Assembly (NCBI RefSeq): GCF_008123515.1
Contig: NZ_VSSR01000034.1
Span: forward strand, 1 to 64,000
From: Bradyrhizobium cytisi
GTDB taxonomy: Bacteria; Pseudomonadota; Alphaproteobacteria; Rhizobiales; Xanthobacteraceae
Direction of reading: 5' to 3'
Length of the DNA stretch: 64,000 bases
The notes beneath the pieces were generated by a model. It had not been told where the DNA came from. It searched no databases and worked only from the letters and a program-made list of their open reading frames with translations. The stretch's first letter is position 1; every line of letters begins with the position of its first letter. The translations under genes were made by a program, and so were the position numbers. Positions 59,169 to 64,000 of this stretch are shown one piece after another.

Positions 59169-60609
59169 CACCGCGCCGGCCCGGAAGCCGGAGCAGACCG
59201 TCGTTCCCTTCCGGAAGGCGAAGAGCCCACGTGCCGAGGAAATCGCCTTTCTCCCGGCAGCGCTGGAGATCACCGAAACCCCGCCATCGCCGATCGGCCG
59301 CGCCATCGCGATGGCGCTGATGGCCCTTGTCTGTGCGGCGCTCGCGTGGTCCGCGTGGGGTACGATCGACATCGTGGCGTCCGCGACCGGCAAGGTGGTG
59401 TCGAGCGGGCGCAGCAAGGTGGTGCAGCCGTTCGAGACCGGCGTGGTGCGCGCCATCCAAGTGCAGGACGGGCAGGCGGTCAAATCCGGCGACGTGCTGA
59501 TCGAGCTCGATCCAACCGTGAACGCCGCGGAGCGCGATCACCTGCACGACGATCTCGTGGCCGAACGTCTCAATAGCGCGCGCCTCCGCGCGGCGCTGGC
59601 CGCGGGCGAGGATGGCTCCGCCGATCTCGTTCCTCCCGCGAATGCCGATCCATCGCTGGTCGCGACGCAGCAGCAGCTTCTCGCCAACCAGGTGAGCGAG
59701 CACCGCGCCAAGCTCGCGGCCCTTGAACGCCAGGAGGCGCAGAAGGACGCCGAGCATCAGACCATCGCGGCGACGATCCACAAGCTGGGTGCATTGCTCC
59801 CCGTGACCGAGCAGCGCGTCGATATCCGCAAGACGCTGATGGAGAAGGAGATCGGTTCGAAGCTGACATATTACGAGACGCTTCAGCTCCAGATCGAGCA
59901 GCAGGAGGAGCTCGGTGTCCAACGCAGCCGCCTGAAGGAGGCCGAGCAGGCCGTCGCCGCGATCCGCGAGACCCGCATCCAGGCCGTGGCCGAGTATCGC
60001 AAAAGCCTGTCCGATGAGCTTGCCAAGAGCGGGCAGAAGGCCAACGGGATTGCGCGGGACCTGATCAAGGCGCAGCAGAGGACGCAGCTCCAGCAATTGA
60101 CGTCACCGGTCGACGGCGTCGTGCAGCAGCTCGCGGTCCACACCATCGGCGGCGTGGTCACGCCGGCGCAGTCGCTGCTCGTGATCGTGCCGTCAGACAC
60201 GCGGCTCGAGATCGAGGCGATGATCTCCAACCGCGACATCGGCTTTGTCGAGGCCGGGCAGGGCGCTGCCATCAAGGTCGACACCTTCAACTTCACCCGT
60301 TACGGCCTTTTGGAAGGCCGGGTGCTGAGCGTCTCGCAGGACGCCATCATTCGCGACCGACCGCCGGAGCGTAGCGGCGACCGCGCGGCCGGGACGCGGC
60401 ACGATAGCAGCGAGCCCGACGGGCAGGAGCTCAGCTACAGCGCGCGTATCTCGCTCGATCGCGCGCAAATGCAAGTGGAAGATCGGCTCGTGAACCTGTC
60501 GCCGGGAATGGCCGTGACGGTGGAGATCCGAACCGGCTCGCGCACGATTCTGAGCTATCTGCTGTCGCCGCTGCAGCGCTACCGGCACGACATCATGCGG
60601 GAGCGTTAG
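59155..60609 (+). CDS. HlyD family type I secretion adaptor
   Basis: The 484-aa membrane fusion protein has one TM segment near residues 50-72 (AIAMALMALVCAALAWSAWG), a lipoyl half (VVRAIQVQDGQAVKSGDVLIELDPT), a long coiled coil (about 170-310) and the second lipoyl half with SPVDGVVQQLAVHTIGGVVTPAQ, then a beta-barrel. It bridges the ABC transporter and an outer membrane TolC-type channel. GGAGGG just before ATG 59155 sets the start, which overlaps the ABC gene by 14 bases. No tolC gene is in the window, so a TolC encoded elsewhere is required. Confidence 0.93.
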   Translation: MRSASTAPARKPEQTVVPFRKAKSPRAEEIAFLPAALEITETPPSPIGRAIAMALMALVCAALAWSAWGTIDIVASATGKVVSSGRSKVVQPFETGVVRAIQVQDGQAVKSGDVLIELDPTVNAAERDHLHDDLVAERLNSARLRAALAAGEDGSADLVPPANADPSLVATQQQLLANQVSEHRAKLAALERQEAQKDAEHQTIAATIHKLGALLPVTEQRVDIRKTLMEKEIGSKLTYYETLQLQIEQQEELGVQRSRLKEAEQAVAAIRETRIQAVAEYRKSLSDELAKSGQKANGIARDLIKAQQRTQLQQLTSPVDGVVQQLAVHTIGGVVTPAQSLLVIVPSDTRLEIEAMISNRDIGFVEAGQGAAIKVDTFNFTRYGLLEGRVLSVSQDAIIRDRPPERSGDRAAGTRHDSSEPDGQELSYSARISLDRAQMQVEDRLVNLSPGMAVTVEIRTGSRTILSYLLSPLQRYRHDIMRER

Positions 60610-62468
60610 TTCGCCGCCTGATCAAACTGCGCGCTCGCCTCGAGCCACTGTTCTTCCGCGCGCGCCAGCGCGTCGGCGGCGTTGGCGCGAGCCTTCGACA
60701 GTTGCGCGGCCTGCCTGGGATCCCGGGTGAAGATGTCGGGCAGGGCGAGCGCGGTGTCGATCTTGGCGATGATGTCGCTGACGCGCGCAATCTCGCTCTC
60801 GGCCTCCGCGATGCGTTTCTTCAGCGAGCCGCGATTGTCCGATTTGGGGCGCTGCGGCTTTTCGCTCGCCATGCTGCGCTCGCGCGGGGCGGGCTCGCCG
60901 TTGCGCGAGGACAGCACCAGGCGGCGGTACTCGTCGAGGTCGCCATCGTAATTGGTCACGGTGCGGTCGGCGACGATCCAGAGCTGGTCGGCGCAGGCCT
61001 CGATCAGGTAGCGGTCGTGCGAGACCATGATGATCGCGCCGGGAAACTCGTTGATCGCTTCGGCAAGTGCGGCGCGGCTGTCGATGTCGAGATGGTTGGT
61101 CGGCTCGTCCAGGATGATCATGTTGGGGCCGAAGAAGGTGGCAAGGCCCAGCAGGAGCCGCGCCTTCTCGCCGCCCGAGAGTTTGCCGGCCTTGGTGTCG
61201 GCCGCCTTGCCGGAGAAGCCGATCGCGCCGGCGCGGGCCCGCACCTTGGCTTCGGGCGCATCGCCCATCAGCTTGCGGACGTGGTCGTAGGCCGAGGCGT
61301 CCTCGTTCAGCTCGTCGAGCTGATGCTGCGCGAAATAGGCGATCGACAGCTTGTCGGCCCGCGTCACCTTGCCGGAGAAGGGCGCCAGACGCGCGGCGAG
61401 CAGCTTGACGAGTGTCGACTTGCCGTTGCCGTTGGCGCCTAACAGCGCAATGCGGTCGTCGTTGTCGATGCGGAGCGTCACGCGGCTCAGCACCGGTGTC
61501 GCCGGATCGTAGCCGACCGAGGCGTTGTCGACGGCGATGATCGGCGGCGAAAGGATTTTCTCCGGTGCCGGGAAGGTGATTTCGCGGACGTCCTCCGTCA
61601 CCAGCGCCGTGATCGGCTTCAGCCGCTCCAGCATTTTTACGCGCGATTGGGCCTGGCGCGCCTTGGACGCCTTGGCCTTGAAGCGGTCGACGAAGGCCTG
61701 CAGGCGGGCGCGCTCGGCCTCCTGGCGCTTGACCGCCTTGGCGTCGAGCAGCTCGCGCGCGGCGCGCTGCTCCTCGAAGGAGGAGTAGGTGCCCTTGTAG
61801 AGCGTGAGCTTGCCGCGCTCCAGATGCAGGATCTGGTCGACCGAGCTATCCAGCAAGTCGCGGTCATGGCTGATTACGATCACGGTGCGCGGATAATGCG
61901 CGAGATGATCCTCCAGCCACAGCGTGCCTTCGAGGTCGAGATAGTTGGTGGGCTCGTCGAGCAGCAACAGGTCGGGTGCTGCAAACAGCGTCGCCGCCAG
62001 CGCGACGCGCATGCGCCAGCCGCCGGAGAATTCGGCGCAGGGCCGCAACTGGTCGGCGGCGGAGAAGCCAAGGCCGGAGAGGATGGCGGCCGCACGTGCG
62101 GGCGCCGAATGCGCGTCGATATCGACGAGCCGGGTCTGGATCTCGGCGATCCGGTGCGGATCGGTGGCGCTCTCGGCTTCGTGAAGCAGCGCGTCGCGCT
62201 CGAGGTCGGCCTTGAGCACGACCGAGATCAGGCTTTCGGGGCCGTTCGGTGCTTCTTGCGCCAGGCTGCCCACGCGCCAGCGGGGCGGCAGCGTCACCGA
62301 GCCGTGCTCGGCCGCAAGCTCGCCGCGGATCACCTTGAACAGCGTCGATTTGCCGGTGCCGTTGCGCCCGACCATGCCGACCCGCGAGCCGGGCGTGATC
62401 TGCACGGAGCTGTTATCGATCAGAAGGCGTCCGGCGAGGCGGATGGAGAGGTCGGTGATGGAGAGCAT
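60606..62468 (-). CDS. ABC-F family ATPase
   Basis: The 620-aa protein has two ABC domains without membrane segments: Walker A GRNGTGKST and GANGNGKST, signatures SGGWRMRVALA and LSGGEKARLLLG, and the interdomain linker (EEQRAARELLDAKAVKRQEAERARLQAFVDRFKAKASKARQAQ pattern) rich in Lys/Arg. A C-terminal coiled coil follows (SLKKRIAEAESEIARVSDIIAK). These are ABC-F features of the YheS/Uup kind, acting on the ribosome E site. Its stop codon overlaps that of the convergent HlyD gene (60606-60609). A resistance role is possible but not indicated. Confidence 0.93.
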   Translation of the reverse strand: MLSITDLSIRLAGRLLIDNSSVQITPGSRVGMVGRNGTGKSTLFKVIRGELAAEHGSVTLPPRWRVGSLAQEAPNGPESLISVVLKADLERDALLHEAESATDPHRIAEIQTRLVDIDAHSAPARAAAILSGLGFSAADQLRPCAEFSGGWRMRVALAATLFAAPDLLLLDEPTNYLDLEGTLWLEDHLAHYPRTVIVISHDRDLLDSSVDQILHLERGKLTLYKGTYSSFEEQRAARELLDAKAVKRQEAERARLQAFVDRFKAKASKARQAQSRVKMLERLKPITALVTEDVREITFPAPEKILSPPIIAVDNASVGYDPATPVLSRVTLRIDNDDRIALLGANGNGKSTLVKLLAARLAPFSGKVTRADKLSIAYFAQHQLDELNEDASAYDHVRKLMGDAPEAKVRARAGAIGFSGKAADTKAGKLSGGEKARLLLGLATFFGPNMIILDEPTNHLDIDSRAALAEAINEFPGAIIMVSHDRYLIEACADQLWIVADRTVTNYDGDLDEYRRLVLSSRNGEPAPRERSMASEKPQRPKSDNRGSLKKRIAEAESEIARVSDIIAKIDTALALPDIFTRDPRQAAQLSKARANAADALARAEEQWLEASAQFDQAAN

Positions 62469-62529
62469 GCGGCCTTGTCACCGCAGCCGGGATCAAACGC
62501 AACCCGATTTTTCGCAAGCCAATATTTCG

Positions 62530-62703
62530 TCAGTGCTGGTCGCGCTCGCGCTTCCTCAACTCGTCCATCAGCTGTTCGAGATGCGTCGGGAGCCGGGGGT
62601 CGGGGCGAATGCTCTGCTGCAGCCGTTCGCCCACGGCATCGCAAATCGCGCGGCTGGTGCGCCGGTCGATCTGTTCGCTGTCATTGGCAGAAGGGCTAGC
62701 CAT
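62530..62703 (-). CDS. Small hypothetical protein
   Basis: The 57-aa protein MASPSANDSEQIDRRTSRAI... is charged, with RAICDAVGERLQQSIRPDPRLPTHLEQLMDELRKRERDQH pattern forming two amphipathic helices. Similar short proteins are frequent in Bradyrhizobiaceae. ATG 62703 is used; the frame extends to 62736. RBS is weak. It lies upstream of the ABC-F gene on the same strand. Function is unknown. Confidence 0.68.
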   Translation of the reverse strand: MASPSANDSEQIDRRTSRAICDAVGERLQQSIRPDPRLPTHLEQLMDELRKRERDQH

Positions 62704-62831
62704 CGCAGGGTTCCGTATTTGCAAAGTAAACGACACGGTACCAAGTCATTGGCGCCCAAATGGTTTCGCGAGCGTCAGGCTGGCCTGGCATTCTAGTAAA
62801 AATTGTATGAATTCGTCGTATCTGCCCAAAT

Positions 62832-62866
62832 GCAAGGCCCCGGCGGGGGGAACGCCGGGGCCTTGC
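62832..62866. terminator. Strong terminator hairpin
   Basis: GCAAGGCCCCGGCG and CGCCGGGGCCTTGC are perfect 14-bp arms around GGGGGAA. It lies past the stop of the minus-strand gene ending at 62940 and upstream of the small gene starting at 62703. Termination of the former is likely. Confidence 0.7.
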
Positions 62867-62871
62867 TTGGA

Positions 62872-62896
62872 AGGTACTGCAGGGGGAACAGTACCT
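62872..62896. terminator. Second hairpin next to the strong terminator
   Basis: AGGTACTG and CAGTACCT are perfect 8-bp arms around CAGGGGGAA. The loop shares GGGGGAA with the neighbouring hairpin at 62832-62866. It is nearer to the gene ending at 62940, so it would be met first by the polymerase. Confidence 0.5.
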
Positions 62897-62939
62897 CAGG
62901 AAGGTATTTAGAAAGGTGCTTCAGAAGGTGCTTGCGGGC

Positions 62940-63200
62940 TCAGTAGCAGCGGTTGATCAGCCGCCAGCGGGGTCCCCAGGGGGTCGGCACCAGCCGGCGC
63001 ACATAGCAGCCGCCATAACCGTAGGAGACGGGGGCAGCATAGAAGCGCGGTCCGCCCCAGCCCCAGCCGCCGTGATGCCAGCCGCCACCGCCGTGCCAGC
63101 CCCAGCCGCCGCCATGCCAGTGAGCGGAGGCGGAGGTGGGAGCCAGCGCGGCACCCAGCGCGACCGCGGCGACTGCAGCGAGCGAAAGTTTCCTCAACAT
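62940..63200 (-). CDS. Small secreted Gly/Trp/His-rich protein
   Basis: The 86-aa product has a signal peptide (MLRKLSLAAVAAVALGAALAPTSASA) and a mature part with repeats of His, Gly and Trp (HWHGGGWGWHGGGGWHHGGW pattern). It ends YGGCYVRRLVPTPWGPRWRLINRCY, with two Cys that may pair. This type, with the C-x(n)-W-G-x-R-x-x-x-N-R-C end, is common in Rhizobiales. GAGGAG before ATG 63200 supports the start. It is likely periplasmic; metal binding by the His is possible. Function is unknown. Confidence 0.78.
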   Translation of the reverse strand: MLRKLSLAAVAAVALGAALAPTSASAHWHGGGWGWHGGGGWHHGGWGWGGPRFYAAPVSYGYGGCYVRRLVPTPWGPRWRLINRCY

Positions 63201-63399
63201 GGTGATCTCCTCAAAACTGCCGGCGCGGGGCAATCGCGTCGATGGAAAGGCCGCCGAAACGGTTCGCCTCGGGGGGAGGCTTTGGTTTCGATGGCGTTGA
63301 CGTTACGCCAGCGAGACTGAACCAAAACCTGATAGAGCCTTCAGATTGGGTTCATCTCCGTGAAATCGTCGTAATCCATGTTGGAATCCGGCCGGGCGA

Positions 63400-63429
63400 A
63401 GCGACCGCAAGGCCGTTCCGGCGGTCGCT
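63400..63429. promoter_or_regulatory. Inverted repeat next to the ndk promoter
   Basis: AGCGACCGC and GCGGTCGCT are perfect 9-bp arms with a 12-base loop. Its end touches the -35 box of ndk at 63429. It could be an operator; no regulator is linked. Confidence 0.4.
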
Positions 63430-63457
63430 TGCCGGATCGCGAACGCGCCGATATAAG
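63429..63457 (+). promoter_or_regulatory. Promoter of ndk
   Basis: TTGCCG (63429-63434) and TATAAG (63452-63457) are separated by 17 bases, a good sigma-70-type match. The start would be near 63464, giving a leader of about 38 bases with AAGGA before the ndk ATG. Confidence 0.65.
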
Positions 63458-63501
63458 CCCCGCAACTCCGAACCACCCTTTTTCTCTTCAAGGACAAGAT
63501 C

Positions 63502-63924
63502 ATGGCCATCGAACGCACTTTCTCGATCATCAAGCCCGACGCGACTGCGCGTAACCTGACCGGCGCCGTGAACGCCGTGATCGAGAAGGCGGGCCTGCGC
63601 ATCGTCGCGCAGAAGCGCATCCGTATGACCAAGGAACAGGCCGAGACGTTCTACGCCGTCCACAAGGCCCGTCCGTTCTTCGGCGAGCTCGTGGAGTTCA
63701 TGACCTCGGGCCCGGTTGTGGTCCAGGTGCTGGAAGGCGAGCGCGCGGTCGCCAAGTACCGTGACGTAATGGGCGCGACCGATCCGTCCAAGGCGGCCAA
63801 CGGCACCATCCGTAAGCTCTACGCAAAGTCGATCGGCGAGAACTCCGCCCACGGCTCGGACGCCCCGGAGACCGCCGCGATCGAGATCGCGCAGTTCTTC
63901 TCGGGCAACGAGATCGTCGGCTGA
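63502..63924 (+). CDS. ndk: Nucleoside diphosphate kinase
   Basis: Ndk equalises nucleoside triphosphate pools by phosphotransfer through a His. The 140-aa protein starts AIERTFSIIKPDATARNLTGAV, with RPFFGELVEFMTSGPVV, and the active-site His in SIGENSAHGSDAPETA. Length is normal. AAGGA precedes the ATG by about seven bases and a clear promoter lies 45-73 bases upstream. It stands as the first gene of a possible transcript with the partial frame beginning 45 bases after its stop. Confidence 0.97.
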   Translation: MAIERTFSIIKPDATARNLTGAVNAVIEKAGLRIVAQKRIRMTKEQAETFYAVHKARPFFGELVEFMTSGPVVVQVLEGERAVAKYRDVMGATDPSKAANGTIRKLYAKSIGENSAHGSDAPETAAIEIAQFFSGNEIVG

Positions 63925-63968
63925 GCTTTCAGCCGATAAGTTAAGTCGACGGGGCGAAAGGACGTATT

Positions 63969-64000
63969 GTGAACTGGCTCTGGCAGATCTTCGATCCCGC
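63969..64000 (+). CDS. Start of a gene cut by the window end
   Basis: GTG 63969 has AAGGA six bases upstream and opens a frame (MNWLWQIFDP...) that runs to the window end. Only ten full codons are visible, so no product can be named. The RBS is the main support. Confidence 0.45.
   Translation, partial: MNWLWQIFDP

Noticed and set aside
57138..59483. 781-codon open frame antisense to the type I exporter
   Set aside because: Composition is Arg/Asp/His-rich without a fold pattern, and the sense strand encodes a full ABC exporter with all motifs. Long antisense frames are expected at this GC content.
1..64000. tRNA, rRNA and riboswitch genes
   Set aside because: Scanning for T-arm type GGTTCRANTC segments, conserved rRNA stretches and known riboswitch cores by eye gave no convincing hit; a covariance search would settle it.

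Overview
The window is a 64 kb stretch of alphaproteobacterial chromosome. High GC content, typical gene orders (rpsF-rpsR-DUF2232-rplI; fabD-fabG-acpP-fabF-mltG-yicC-gmk; lptF-lptG-lptD-surA-pdxA-rsmA), small Bradyrhizobium-type hypothetical proteins and short interspersed palindromic repeats all point to Bradyrhizobium or a close relative. This assignment is by recognition, not by database search. No rRNA, tRNA, CRISPR array, transposase or phage gene was seen.

Layout. 0-7.5 kb (minus strand): a branched-chain amino acid type binding protein, a secreted beta-propeller protein, an SDR oxidoreductase, cvpA-purF and radA. 7.7-10.9 kb: a LysR regulator divergent from an alpha/beta hydrolase, a phosphodiesterase and a TauE-type exporter. 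10.9-16.1 kb (minus): a compact seven-gene unit reading GntR/FCD regulator, 3-hydroxyisobutyrate-type dehydrogenase, two permeases, ATPase, binding protein, RpiB-family isomerase; a TGGT-N3-ACCA operator lies in front of it. 16.2-24.1 kb: small enzymes, xth, alr, dnaB, a 39-aa membrane protein next to a perfect CRP-type site, and cfa. 24.3-31.2 kb: a c-type cytochrome-like protein with a long charged tail, two TetR units (one with a thioesterase, one with a fatty acid desaturase), each with a clear palindromic operator, and the rpsF operon with a candidate S6:S18 autoregulatory leader. 31.4-38.1 kb (plus): the core fatty acid synthesis cluster with mltG, yicC and gmk. 38.0-41.3 kb: a group of small or low-complexity hypothetical proteins. 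41.3-50 kb (minus): the LPS transport/outer membrane operon ending in an alcohol dehydrogenase. 50.3-53 kb (plus): pepA-holC and a lipoprotein. 54.2-60.6 kb (plus): a 949-aa RTX calcium-binding repeat protein with its own type I secretion ATPase and adaptor. 60.6-64 kb: an ABC-F protein, two small genes, ndk and the first codons of one more gene.

How it fits together. Much of the window is envelope and lipid housekeeping: acyl chains (fab genes), their modification (cfa, desaturase, thioesterase), LPS export (lptDFG), OMP folding (surA) and peptidoglycan (alr, mltG). The accessory content is the RTX/type I secretion module, the GntR-controlled uptake and oxidation operon, and the LysR- and TetR-controlled pairs. 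The regulatory DNA is unusually readable: several perfect or near-perfect palindromes sit directly at the starts of regulator genes, and two CRP-like sites lie in front of a small membrane protein and the RTX operon.
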